Positions 44,521-53,131 are shown, counted from the first letter of the stretch. The stretch: 64,000 nt of DNA from Petrimonas sulfuriphila (GCA_038561985.1 CP073276.1:3472001-3536000), one strand, 5' to 3'. A program made the numbers and translations. The notes: generated by a model not told the origin, from the sequence alone.

Positions 44521-45830
44521 AGGAACCGTTTATTCACGCCGGCATTTTACTGGAACAGCCGAAGATCAACTTTTCGCTGCAGACAGCTTATAAATTTAAC
44601 GGAAAAGAATACACGCCAGGCGACTACTCGGTAGAGTTTTCGGATGGAGAGATTCTCTTCAATGGTCAATTATACAATGAAATTTCTTTCGAAGCAGATC
44701 GTCCGCACAAAGATAGTTTTGAACTTAAAAATGTGATTATCGGCGTTAATTTCCACTGGGAACAAAAAGAAAATCAGAGCTTTATTGGTGGATTGAAATT
44801 CATTACAGAGAACAGTGCGGTCTCTGCAATCAACATTGTTTCACTGGAAGATTATCTCACGAGCGTTATTTCGTCAGAAATGAGTGCTACCAGCTCGGAA
44901 GAGTTGCTGAAGGCACATGCGGTAATTTCCCGGAGCTGGCTTCTGGCACAGATTCAGAAGAATAAGTTGATCAGGAAAGATTACAGTACCTCGTTCGTTA
45001 GATCTACCGAAATCGTCCGATGGTACGACCGTGAAGACCATGCCAATTTCGATGTTTGTGCAGATGACCATTGTCAGCGTTATCAAGGAGTTACTAAACA
45101 ATCGACGCCGTTGGTGAAGCAAGTTGTCGAGCAAACACGTGGCGAAGTGCTCACATTTAACGGGACAATTTGCGATGCCCGCTTCTCGAAATGTTGCGGA
45201 GGGGTGACGGAGACATTTGAAAATGTATGGGAACCGGTCATCCACCCCTACCTGCAGGCTAAACCAGATAGTGAAGCAGGGGCACTTCCCGCGGATCTCA
45301 CCGGTGAAGAGAGTGCCGAAAAATGGATACGCACCTCTCCCCCAGCCTATTGTAACACGCAGAATGCGAAAGTACTGAAACAGGTTTTAAACGACTACGA
45401 CCAGGAAACCTCCGACTTTTACCGTTGGAAGGTGGACTATTCTCAACATGAATTGGCAAATCTTATCAGAGAACGGTCAGGTATCGATTTTGGAGAGATT
45501 ATCGATATGCAGCCACTCGAAAGGGGCACATCGGGCCGTATTATCCGGCTGAAGATTATCGGTACAAAACGGGTTATGACCATCGGCAAAGAGCTCGAAA
45601 TAAGGCGTACACTTTCAAGATCGCACCTCTACAGCTCTGCCTTCGTGGTGGATGCCTATGATGAAAACAATGAGGGAGTGCCGCAACTGTTCACACTCAC
45701 AGGGGCCGGATGGGGACACGGTGTGGGATTGTGCCAGATTGGAGCTGCCATGATGGCGGAGAAAGGGTACAGCTACGAAGAGATACTGCACCACTATTTC
45801 CCCGACACGAAAATCAACAATAAATACTAA
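44487..45830 (+). CDS. SpoIID/LytB-domain protein (putative lytic transglycosylase of denuded glycan)
   Basis: A 447-aa protein with the SpoIID domain: LEDYLTSVISSEM (120-132; Glu131 corresponds to the essential Glu of B. subtilis SpoIID), ELLKAHAVISRSWLLAQ, ICDARFSKCCGGVTETFENV and the closing GAGWGHGVGLCQIGA (406-420). SpoIID cuts glycan strands that lack stem peptides. I see no signal peptide at the chosen ATG (MGATGQKKSQIKEPFIHAG), which overlaps the glycosyltransferase gene by 34 nt; no better start exists downstream. Either it is cytoplasmic or exported by a non-classical route. Confidence 0.88.
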   Translation: MGATGQKKSQIKEPFIHAGILLEQPKINFSLQTAYKFNGKEYTPGDYSVEFSDGEILFNGQLYNEISFEADRPHKDSFELKNVIIGVNFHWEQKENQSFIGGLKFITENSAVSAINIVSLEDYLTSVISSEMSATSSEELLKAHAVISRSWLLAQIQKNKLIRKDYSTSFVRSTEIVRWYDREDHANFDVCADDHCQRYQGVTKQSTPLVKQVVEQTRGEVLTFNGTICDARFSKCCGGVTETFENVWEPVIHPYLQAKPDSEAGALPADLTGEESAEKWIRTSPPAYCNTQNAKVLKQVLNDYDQETSDFYRWKVDYSQHELANLIRERSGIDFGEIIDMQPLERGTSGRIIRLKIIGTKRVMTIGKELEIRRTLSRSHLYSSAFVVDAYDENNEGVPQLFTLTGAGWGHGVGLCQIGAAMMAEKGYSYEEILHHYFPDTKINNKY

Positions 45831-45836
45831 AACACA

Positions 45837-47153
45837 ATGCAAATGAATCAATCTACACGATCCCCCTGGTCTTGGATACCAACCCTTTACTTCGCCGAAG
45901 GCCTGCCATACGTGGCAGTAATGACCGTTTCGGTTATCATGTACAAGCGTTTCGGACTGTCAAACACAGAGATAGCCCTGTACACAAGCTGGTTATACCT
46001 TCCATGGGTAATCAAACCCTTCTGGAGCCCGTTTGTGGATATCCTGAGAACCAAACGGTGGTGGATCATCTCCATGCAATTGTTGATAGGTGCCGGGCTT
46101 GCAGGGGTGGCTTTTACCCTCCCTACTCCCTTCTATCTGCAGGCATCACTTGCCTTCTTCTGGCTGATGGCTTTCAGTTCGGCCACTCATGATATCGCAG
46201 CAGACGGTTTTTATATGCTTGCCCTTGACGATTCACAACAATCCTTCTTCGTTGGTATACGCAGCACCTTCTATCGCCTTGCCTCAATAACCGGTCAAGG
46301 ATTACTGGTTGTTCTGGCTGGATTCCTGGAAAAATCGACCGGCAAAATTCCTTATGCCTGGAGCATCACCTTTTTTATCCTGGCGGGACTTTTTCTGGCA
46401 TTTTTCGTCTATCACCGCTTTGTTTTGCCTTACCCGCACGCTGATACCGGAAAATCAGCCCACACACCACAGGAGGTGATGACTGAGTTTGGAAATACCT
46501 TCAAATCTTTTTTTACTAAAAAAGGAATAGGGCTGGCAATCGCTTTCATGCTACTGTACAGGCTGGCCGAAGCGATGCTTGTCAAACTGGCATCACCATT
46601 TTTATTAGACAGCCGTGATATGGGCGGATTGGGACTACACACTTCTGAAGTAGGCATAACCTATGGTACGGTGGGCGTGATCGCCCTTACACTTGGCGGA
46701 ATCATCGGCGGAATTGTGGCTTCCCGTCAGGGATTGAAATTCTGGTTGTGGCCGATGGCATTGGCCATTACGTTGCCCAATGCGGCTTATCTTCTCCTTG
46801 CGTACTTTCAGCCTGATAGTTTCATATGGGTGAATGTGGCTGTAGCTGTTGAACAGCTTGGATACGGTTTCGGATTTACGGCATATATGCTATACCTTAT
46901 CTATTTCTCACAGGGTGAACACAAAACAGCTCACTATTCCATCTGCACGGGAATTATGGCACTCGGAATGATGCTTCCGGGGATGGCTGCAGGATGGATA
47001 CAGGAACAACTGGGATACCAACACTTTTTTATCTTTATCATGATTGCTACAATCCCTACATTACTGTTGATTCCTTTCATGAAAGTGGACAAAGATTTCG
47101 GAAAATCAAAGAAAACACCTTTGCCGGATGAAGAAGTCACTACTGAACAGTAA
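45837..47153 (+). CDS. ampG: AmpG-like muropeptide permease (MFS)
   Basis: A 438-aa major facilitator protein with about 12 membrane helices. The N-terminus (SWIPTLYFAEGLPYVAVMTV, then YTSWLYLPWVIKPFWSPFVD) and SSATHDIAADGFYMLALD are characteristic of AmpG, which imports GlcNAc-anhydroMurNAc (peptides) through the inner membrane. In this locus it fits with SpoIID-like lytic transglycosylase, which releases anhydro-ended products. The start is 6 nt after the SpoIID-domain gene (ATG 45837 or 45843). Confidence 0.92.
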   Translation: MQMNQSTRSPWSWIPTLYFAEGLPYVAVMTVSVIMYKRFGLSNTEIALYTSWLYLPWVIKPFWSPFVDILRTKRWWIISMQLLIGAGLAGVAFTLPTPFYLQASLAFFWLMAFSSATHDIAADGFYMLALDDSQQSFFVGIRSTFYRLASITGQGLLVVLAGFLEKSTGKIPYAWSITFFILAGLFLAFFVYHRFVLPYPHADTGKSAHTPQEVMTEFGNTFKSFFTKKGIGLAIAFMLLYRLAEAMLVKLASPFLLDSRDMGGLGLHTSEVGITYGTVGVIALTLGGIIGGIVASRQGLKFWLWPMALAITLPNAAYLLLAYFQPDSFIWVNVAVAVEQLGYGFGFTAYMLYLIYFSQGEHKTAHYSICTGIMALGMMLPGMAAGWIQEQLGYQHFFIFIMIATIPTLLLIPFMKVDKDFGKSKKTPLPDEEVTTEQ

Positions 47154-47214
47154 CCATTCCAGCAAATAAATATGAATTAATCATTAATCCAGTAAAAAAA
47201 CAAACTCAAAAAAA

Positions 47215-48513
47215 ATGCACCGGTTAATAATCACAAAAATAAATAATTTAGGCAACTCCTGCTTTTTATTAACTAAAACAGTAGCAGCTATGGCATTAAT
47301 GCTTTACTGTATGACAATCACATCATCAGCTTTTGCCCGGAATATACGTATCAAAACCGGAATTGAAGTGCTGAAGGAGTCTAACTTCAAGATCCTTCAG
47401 GGGAAACGTGTGGGACTGATCACCAACCCTACCGGAGTGGATAATGACCTGAAATCGACGATAGATATTCTGCATGAAGCTCCCGGCGTGCAGCTTGTAG
47501 CGCTTTACGGGCCCGAACACGGTGTGCGCGGCGATGTGCATGCCGGCGACAAAATCGATTCATTCACCGATTCCAATACGGGTGTGCCCGTTTATTCCCT
47601 CTATGGTGCCACTCGAAAACCGAGCAAAGAAATGTTGAACGGTGTAGATGTCCTCGTCTACGATATTCAAGACATCGGATGCCGGTCATACACCTATATC
47701 TCAACCATGTATCTGGCAATGCAAGCGGCTGCTGAAAACGATATTGAATTTGTGGTGCTCGACCGCCCAAACCCGTTAAGCGGTTTGAAAGTAGAAGGAA
47801 ATCTTGTGGAGGAGGGATTTGTTTCGTTTGTGAGCCAGCTAAGGATTCCTTATATTTACGGCCTTACCTGTGGCGAGCTGGCAGAGATGATAATTGGCGA
47901 ACAGATGATATCAAGGCCTTGTAAGCTGACAGTGGTGAAGATGAAAAAGTGGCGCCGGAAGATGAACTTCGAGGATACCGGACTACCCTGGGTGCCCACC
48001 TCGCCACACATCCCGTTTTCTCATTCTGCATTTTTTTATCCTGTATCAGGCATTTTAGGTGAACTGGGATATATGTCTATCGGCGTTGGATATACGCTGC
48101 CGTTCGAGATGTTTGCCGCTGAATGGATCAACGCAGAAGAGTTTGCCAGGACGCTGAATGCAAAACAGCTGCCGGGTGTCATTTTCCGCCCCATACACCT
48201 GAAGCCCTATTATTCAGTTGGACAGGGACAGGACTTTCAGGGAGTACAGATATATCTTACCGATTTTTTCAGTGCACGGCTGTCGGATATCCAGTTCCAT
48301 GTAATGGAGGTGTCTGCACAGCTCTATCCAGACAGAAAAGTGTTCGAGCGCGCTCCCGAAAACCGATTCAATATGTTCGACAAGGTATGCGGTAGCGATT
48401 TTATCCGTCTGGAATTTTCCAAGAACCATCGTTTTGCCGACATTCAATCTTATTGGACAAAAGATGAAAAGTCGTTCAGATTATTATCAAAGAAATATTA
48501 CCTTTACCGGTAA
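47215..48513 (+). CDS. namZ: Exo-beta-N-acetylmuramidase NamZ (GH171, DUF1343)
   Basis: A 432-aa protein with an N-terminal hydrophobic export signal (about residues 20-41, ending SSAFA). DUF1343 motifs: GKRVGLITNPTGVDNDLKST, VALYGPEHGVRGDVHAG (Glu101, the likely catalytic acid), VLVYDIQDIGCRSYTYISTM, VVLDRPNPLSG and LPWVPTSPHIP. GH171 enzymes remove single MurNAc residues from the non-reducing end of peptide-free glycan. In Bacillus and Tannerella this feeds MurNAc salvage. It is immediately upstream of the murT-murK-murQ candidates. Confidence 0.93.
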   Translation: MHRLIITKINNLGNSCFLLTKTVAAMALMLYCMTITSSAFARNIRIKTGIEVLKESNFKILQGKRVGLITNPTGVDNDLKSTIDILHEAPGVQLVALYGPEHGVRGDVHAGDKIDSFTDSNTGVPVYSLYGATRKPSKEMLNGVDVLVYDIQDIGCRSYTYISTMYLAMQAAAENDIEFVVLDRPNPLSGLKVEGNLVEEGFVSFVSQLRIPYIYGLTCGELAEMIIGEQMISRPCKLTVVKMKKWRRKMNFEDTGLPWVPTSPHIPFSHSAFFYPVSGILGELGYMSIGVGYTLPFEMFAAEWINAEEFARTLNAKQLPGVIFRPIHLKPYYSVGQGQDFQGVQIYLTDFFSARLSDIQFHVMEVSAQLYPDRKVFERAPENRFNMFDKVCGSDFIRLEFSKNHRFADIQSYWTKDEKSFRLLSKKYYLYR

Positions 48514-48535
48514 ACTTCGTAAAAAGAAGTTTTTT
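48512..48535 (+). terminator. Terminator-like hairpin after namZ
   Basis: Stem AAACTTC (48512-48518) / GAAGTTT (48526-48532), loop of 7 nt, followed by Ts to 48535. It overlaps the namZ stop codon. Weak stem, so probably partial termination. Confidence 0.5.
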
Positions 48536-48559
48536 GCACAATGGTACTAACATAATACT

Positions 48560-48580
48560 TGCATAAACCGGGTTTATGCA
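48560..48580. promoter_or_regulatory. 21-bp perfect palindrome between namZ and the murT candidate
   Basis: TGCATAAACC-G-GGTTTATGCA: 10-bp arms around one central base, 38 nt before the next ATG. The tiny centre suits a dimeric DNA-binding regulator better than an RNA hairpin, although TGCATAAA/TTTATGCA with a 5-nt loop could also fold. Confidence 0.55.
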
Positions 48581-48617
48581 TTCAATAAATAATTCAACAA
48601 CAATATATTATTGAAAG

Positions 48618-49790
48618 ATGAACAGAATTACTTCACCTGATAAAAGCGGAAGGCTGCTTTCGCTTGATATTCTGCGCGGAATAACTATAGCGGGTATGAT
48701 CATGGTCAACAACCCCGGTTCGTGGACTTACGCCTATGCGCCATTCAAACACGCTCACTGGCATGGACTCACACCGACTGACCTGGTATTTCCCTTCTTC
48801 ATGTTTATCATGGGGGTATCTACCTTTATGTCACTGCGAAAATTTAACTTTGAACCCTCCAAAACAGCCGTCTGGAAAATTGTACGGCGTACCTTCCTCA
48901 TCTTCGTGATCGGACTGGCACTGGGATGGTTTGGGCAACTTACGCGGGGTCTTGCTTCCGGAGAACCCTTCGGTGTGGCGGCAAGCCATTTCGACACCCT
49001 GCGCATACTCGGAGTACTGCAAAGGCTGGCGTTGGCATACGGCTTTGCCGCCCTGACTGCTGTTCTTGTGAAGGGTAAACTGCTCCCGTGGGTGGTTGGC
49101 ATCCTGCTCCTGGGGTATTACCTGATTCTTCGTTTCGGAAAAGGGTTTGAGATGTCGGAAGAGAATATTATAGCGGTGGTCGACAAAGCACTCATGGGTA
49201 CTTCCCATATGTACAAGGACACTACACCGGAAGGAGTACGCATCGCATTCGAACCCGAAGGGCTGCTCAGCACCCTCCCCTCCGTCGCCCACGTACTGAT
49301 CGGGTTTCTTTCCGGAAAACTGATTGTGGAGAACAAAGACAACCACACCCGGGTGGAGAAACTGCTGATATGGGGTACGATACTGGCATTTTCGGGATTA
49401 CTCCTGCAGTACGGATGCCCCATTAACAAGAAGATATGGAGCTCCACATTCGTGCTAACTACCACCGGCTTTGCCGCGCAACTGCTGGGACTGCTGATCT
49501 GGATCATCGATATCCATCAAAAAGAGCGATGGAGCCGTTTCTTTCACGCCTTCGGGGTAAATCCACTCATCGTATATGTTTTTGCAGGCGTAATGGCCAA
49601 CCTGGTCGCCAACATCCGGCTTAACTGGCAGGGAGAGATAATCTCTGTAAAAGGGTTTATTTACGAAGTGCTGCTGCGCCCGTGGGCGGGGGACTATTTC
49701 GGATCGCTGCTCTATGCGCTGCTGTTCATTACGTTCTGTTGGCTGTTCGGATATATACTGTACAGAAAAAAGATTTATATTAAACTATAA
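48618..49790 (+). CDS. DUF5009/NagX-type membrane protein, candidate MurNAc transporter (MurT)
   Basis: A 390-aa polytopic membrane protein of the acyltransferase-3-like NagX/HGSNAT group (DUF5009): RLLSLDILRGITIAGMIMVN, HWHGLTPTDLVFPFFMFIMG, FDTLRILGVLQRLALAYGFA and RFFHAFGVNPLIVYVFAGVM. About ten helices. As I recall, the gene at this place in Tannerella forsythia encodes a MurNAc transporter (MurT) next to murK and murQ; elsewhere such proteins are called heparan-alpha-glucosaminide N-acetyltransferases. Position 14 nt before murK supports sugar uptake or modification, but I cannot tell transport from acetyl transfer. Confidence 0.8.
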   Translation: MNRITSPDKSGRLLSLDILRGITIAGMIMVNNPGSWTYAYAPFKHAHWHGLTPTDLVFPFFMFIMGVSTFMSLRKFNFEPSKTAVWKIVRRTFLIFVIGLALGWFGQLTRGLASGEPFGVAASHFDTLRILGVLQRLALAYGFAALTAVLVKGKLLPWVVGILLLGYYLILRFGKGFEMSEENIIAVVDKALMGTSHMYKDTTPEGVRIAFEPEGLLSTLPSVAHVLIGFLSGKLIVENKDNHTRVEKLLIWGTILAFSGLLLQYGCPINKKIWSSTFVLTTTGFAAQLLGLLIWIIDIHQKERWSRFFHAFGVNPLIVYVFAGVMANLVANIRLNWQGEIISVKGFIYEVLLRPWAGDYFGSLLYALLFITFCWLFGYILYRKKIYIKL

Positions 49791-49803
49791 ACAACCAATC
49801 AAA

Positions 49804-50658
49804 ATGGATCATTCACAATCAGGAGGTAATATACTGATCGCCGACAGCGGCGCTACCAAGACCGACTGGTGCCTGACATACGGAGGAGAGATCGTGCAGC
49901 GGTTTTCCACAAAAGGAATCAGCCCGGTCTATCAGACTGAGGAGGAGATCGCAGAAGAAATCAGGTTACATGCCTACCCTCTCCTGAAGGGAAAAAAGGT
50001 TCAGTCGATCCATTTTTACGGGTCCGGCTGTATCCCGGAAAAAATCGTTTTTGTGAAGAACGCCATATACCGTTCGTTTCCCATCGATGCCATCTGTATA
50101 TATAGCGACTTGATGGCTGCAGCGCACAGCCTCTGCGGGCATAATGCCGGGATCGCCTGTATCCTGGGTACCGGAAGCAACTCCTGTGAATGGGATGGCT
50201 ACAACATGGTCAAACAGGTATCTCCACTGGGGTTTATCCTGGGCGATGAAGGAAGTGGCGCAGTACTGGGCAAGCAATTGGTCAGCGATGCGCTGAAAAA
50301 TCAGTTGTCGGAAGGATTAAAAGAGGAACTCCTCGCCGAATACGATCTGGACCAGGCAACCATTATCGATAAAGTATATAGACAACCTTTCCCCAGCAGG
50401 TTTCTGGCAACACTTGCACCCTTTTTATGGAAACATATCGAAGAGCAATCCATTCGGCGTATTGTTGAACGAAGTTTTTCCGATTTCTTCGAACGAAACG
50501 TGATGCAATACAATTATCAGAAAAATAAGGTTAATTTTGTAGGCTCAATCGCATGGTATTTTTCCGGTGTTTTACGCAAAGTTGCTGAAGAAAAAAAAAT
50601 AAAGATCGGAAAGATTGAACAATCGCCCATGGAAGGATTAATAAAATTTTATTCGTAA
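49804..50658 (+). CDS. murK: BadF/BadG-type amino-sugar kinase, probable MurNAc kinase (MurK)
   Basis: A 284-aa ASKHA kinase of the BadF/BadG/GlcNAc-kinase family: NILIADSGATKTDWCLTYGG, GIACILGTGSNSCEWDG and GFILGDEGSGAVLGKQLVSD. It starts 14 nt after the membrane protein and ends 12 nt before murQ. Its product would be MurNAc-6-P, the MurQ substrate, or GlcNAc-6-P. I chose ATG 49804 because upstream in-frame starts lie inside the previous gene. MurK is assigned from family plus neighbours; plain GlcNAc kinase is the alternative. Confidence 0.85.
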   Translation: MDHSQSGGNILIADSGATKTDWCLTYGGEIVQRFSTKGISPVYQTEEEIAEEIRLHAYPLLKGKKVQSIHFYGSGCIPEKIVFVKNAIYRSFPIDAICIYSDLMAAAHSLCGHNAGIACILGTGSNSCEWDGYNMVKQVSPLGFILGDEGSGAVLGKQLVSDALKNQLSEGLKEELLAEYDLDQATIIDKVYRQPFPSRFLATLAPFLWKHIEEQSIRRIVERSFSDFFERNVMQYNYQKNKVNFVGSIAWYFSGVLRKVAEEKKIKIGKIEQSPMEGLIKFYS

Positions 50659-50670
50659 CTTATAACCCGT

Positions 50671-51492
50671 ATGACTTTCATCAAAATAACCGAACAACCC
50701 TCGCTTTACAACGATTTGGAGAAAAAACCGATATTCGAAATTCTTGCAGAAATCAATCAGGAAGACCAAAAAGTAGCTCTTGCCGTACAAAAGACCCTTT
50801 CCGAATTAGAAAAGCTCGTTACAGGAATTGTGGAACGCATGAAACGAGGCGGGAGGCTTTTCTATATAGGGGCCGGAACCAGCGGAAGGCTTGGCGTGCT
50901 GGATGCGTCGGAGATTCCCCCCACATATGGAATGCCCGACACATACGTTATCGGGCTGATTGCAGGTGGTGATTCCGCTCTGCGCAACCCGGTAGAAGCG
51001 GCGGAGGATAACTACGACCAGGCTTGGGAAGAACTGTTGGAATACAAAATCAATCAAAACGACACGCTGGTAGGCATCGCCGCATCGGGCACCACTCCAT
51101 ACGTTATCGGAGCATTACGTAAAGCAAGGGAGAAAGGAATCCTTACCGGGGCAATAAGCTGCAATCCGGGCTCGCCCGTAGCCGCGGAAGCTGAGATAAA
51201 AATTGAACCAGTCGTAGGTCCTGAATATGTTACCGGAAGTACCCGAATGAAATCGGGTACTGCACAAAAACTCGTGCTCAACATGATTACCACAGCCACA
51301 ATGATAAAATTGGGAAGAGTAAAAGGCAACAAAATGGTAAATATGCAACTGACCAATCAAAAACTCGTGGACAGGGGAACCCGGATGATCGTTGACGAAC
51401 TCGGGTTATCTTATGAGCAGGCAAAAAACCTGCTCCTGCTACATGGAAATGTAAAAACAGCGATAGAGATATATAAAAATCAACAAAAATAA
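50671..51492 (+). CDS. murQ: N-acetylmuramic acid 6-phosphate etherase
   Basis: A 273-aa SIS-domain lyase. LFYIGAGTSGRLGVLDASEI, PPTYGMPD, GIAASGTTPYVIGALRKARE and TGSTRMKSGTAQKLVLNMIT are MurQ signatures; the Glu in DASEIPP is a catalytic residue. It cleaves the lactyl ether of MurNAc-6-P to give GlcNAc-6-P and D-lactate, so peptidoglycan sugar enters central metabolism. It is shorter than E. coli MurQ (298 aa) but keeps all motifs. GlcNAc-6-P deacetylase and deaminase are not in the window. Confidence 0.97.
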   Translation: MTFIKITEQPSLYNDLEKKPIFEILAEINQEDQKVALAVQKTLSELEKLVTGIVERMKRGGRLFYIGAGTSGRLGVLDASEIPPTYGMPDTYVIGLIAGGDSALRNPVEAAEDNYDQAWEELLEYKINQNDTLVGIAASGTTPYVIGALRKAREKGILTGAISCNPGSPVAAEAEIKIEPVVGPEYVTGSTRMKSGTAQKLVLNMITTATMIKLGRVKGNKMVNMQLTNQKLVDRGTRMIVDELGLSYEQAKNLLLLHGNVKTAIEIYKNQQK

Positions 51493-51500
51493 CCGTTCCA

Positions 51501-51842
51501 ATGGCTATCATCATAAAGACCCACAACCCCAATTTACTGCTCGACAAAATATACGAAGGTATTGCAACCCGAAAAGTGGAGAAATGGACTGTTATGACAG
51601 ACGGACGCATCACCCCTTCACCTTTGTTGTGGAAAAACGAAGCCTTTTTGAAACCGCAGATATGGGTGGAGGAGAATGAATTGCGATTCGGATTGCTTAA
51701 GCGAAAAGACCGCAGACACGTAACCTCAAAACTGTATACATTCTTTCATGCCAAATTCGTTGAAATGTTACTGGCTAATTTTGATACGGATTTTCAGGAG
51801 GTTACCATAACCGCACTGAGCACACCACCCGACAATTTTTAA
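51501..51842 (+). CDS. Conserved-looking small protein of unknown function
   Basis: A 113-aa protein I do not recognise. It is soluble, basic and rich in aromatic residues (KVEKWTVMTDGRITPSPLLW, then ELRFGLLKRKDRRHVTSKLY, FFHAKFVEMLLANF). No signal peptide. It lies 8 nt after murQ and 17 nt before gltS, so it is probably co-transcribed with the MurNAc genes. Codon use looks like its neighbours. Function unknown. Confidence 0.75.
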   Translation: MAIIIKTHNPNLLLDKIYEGIATRKVEKWTVMTDGRITPSPLLWKNEAFLKPQIWVEENELRFGLLKRKDRRHVTSKLYTFFHAKFVEMLLANFDTDFQEVTITALSTPPDNF

Positions 51843-51859
51843 CCCATACTTTTCCGGCA

Positions 51860-53068
51860 ATGACCTTAACCATAAATATGTATGTGACCGTTGGCCTGGC
51901 AGTTTTGCTGTTATTGCTGGGGAAATTCCTGAAAGTAAAAGTTTATTTTTTTCGTAAATATGCCATTCCTTCGCCCGTAATCGGCGGATTGCTGTTTGCG
52001 TTGGCATCGTTGGCACTTCATTCGTCAGAGATCCTTTTTTTACAGTTCGACAACGTATTACAGGCTTTTTTTATGACCGTTTTCTTTACTTCTATAGGCT
52101 TCAACGTAAGCCTTAAATTGCTGAGGAAAGGCGGTACGGTTTTGCTTATCTTCCTCGGATTGGCCACGATTTTCAGCCTGTTGCAGAACCTTGTAGCTAT
52201 TGGGTTGGCAAAACCGCTCAATCTCTCGCCTCAACTGGCGATGATGACCGGTTCTACCGCACTGATGGGCGGGCTAGGCACTTCGGCGGCCATTGCTCCC
52301 GAAGTGGAAGCTACAGGTATTTCGGGTGCTCACGCCGTGGCAATAGCATCCGCCACTTTCGGTTTGCTGATGGGGTCACTGATGGGTGCTCCCATTGGAA
52401 ATAACCTGATTGTGCGAAAGAAGCTGCTGAGCACTCGAAAAGCCGATGAAGAAGAACAGAAAATCGATGCGATGCAAGCTCACCCGGTCCCAATGGACGG
52501 AGAACGAATTACCAAAGCATCGTTCCTTATCCTTGTTTCGATGGGTATCGGCGTAATTTTTACCGATTTACTGAATAATTTTATGGGAATGTTTATCGGT
52601 ACGGTAAAATTTCCTATTTATATCGGACCAATGATCGTGGCAGCCATTATCCGTAACATTATGGATACTAGGGAAGATTTTACACTCAACACCGAAATCC
52701 AACTGATTGGCGATATCTGCCTGAACATTTTCATATCCATAGCCATTATGACAATGCGCCTCTGGGAATTGAGCAGTCTGGCATTACCGCTGATGGTTTT
52801 GTTGCTCGCACAGGTAATGTTGATGTATGTTTTCCCCCGGTTCGTAGCCTTTCCGGCGATGGGGCGAAATTACGATTCGGCGGTTTCCACATCGGGACTG
52901 ATCGGTTTTGCAATGGGTTCCACCGCCAACGCAATGGCGAACCTGGATTCCATTTGCGATAAGTTCGGCTATTCTCGTGTGGCCTATTTTATTGTTCCTG
53001 TAGTGGGAGCGTTCTTTATCGATTTTATCAACGTGCTGATGATTACCGGATTTTTAGCTTTTTTATAA
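51860..53068 (+). CDS. gltS: Sodium/glutamate symporter
   Basis: A 402-aa membrane protein with about ten to twelve helices. KYAIPSPVIGGLLFALASLA, MTGSTALMGGLGTSAAIAPE and DSAVSTSGLIGFAMGSTANA, the two inverted glycine-rich half-repeats, are GltS signatures. In E. coli GltS carries both L- and D-glutamate with Na+. It follows the unknown small gene by 17 nt at the end of the peptidoglycan locus. Uptake of D-Glu from stem peptides is a possible reason for its place, but it may simply feed glutamate fermentation. Confidence 0.93.
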   Translation: MTLTINMYVTVGLAVLLLLLGKFLKVKVYFFRKYAIPSPVIGGLLFALASLALHSSEILFLQFDNVLQAFFMTVFFTSIGFNVSLKLLRKGGTVLLIFLGLATIFSLLQNLVAIGLAKPLNLSPQLAMMTGSTALMGGLGTSAAIAPEVEATGISGAHAVAIASATFGLLMGSLMGAPIGNNLIVRKKLLSTRKADEEEQKIDAMQAHPVPMDGERITKASFLILVSMGIGVIFTDLLNNFMGMFIGTVKFPIYIGPMIVAAIIRNIMDTREDFTLNTEIQLIGDICLNIFISIAIMTMRLWELSSLALPLMVLLLAQVMLMYVFPRFVAFPAMGRNYDSAVSTSGLIGFAMGSTANAMANLDSICDKFGYSRVAYFIVPVVGAFFIDFINVLMITGFLAFL

Positions 53069-53131
53069 CCATTCTCGCACTTGCACACTCTAAAAAAGGT
53101 GCTTTTTAACGTAAACTAAAGAAACAGGCAG

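Noticed and set aside
53085-53110. A/T-flanked word after gltS that resembles a terminator
   Set aside because: The stem would be only A-T pairs around GGTGC with no G-C pairing; too weak.
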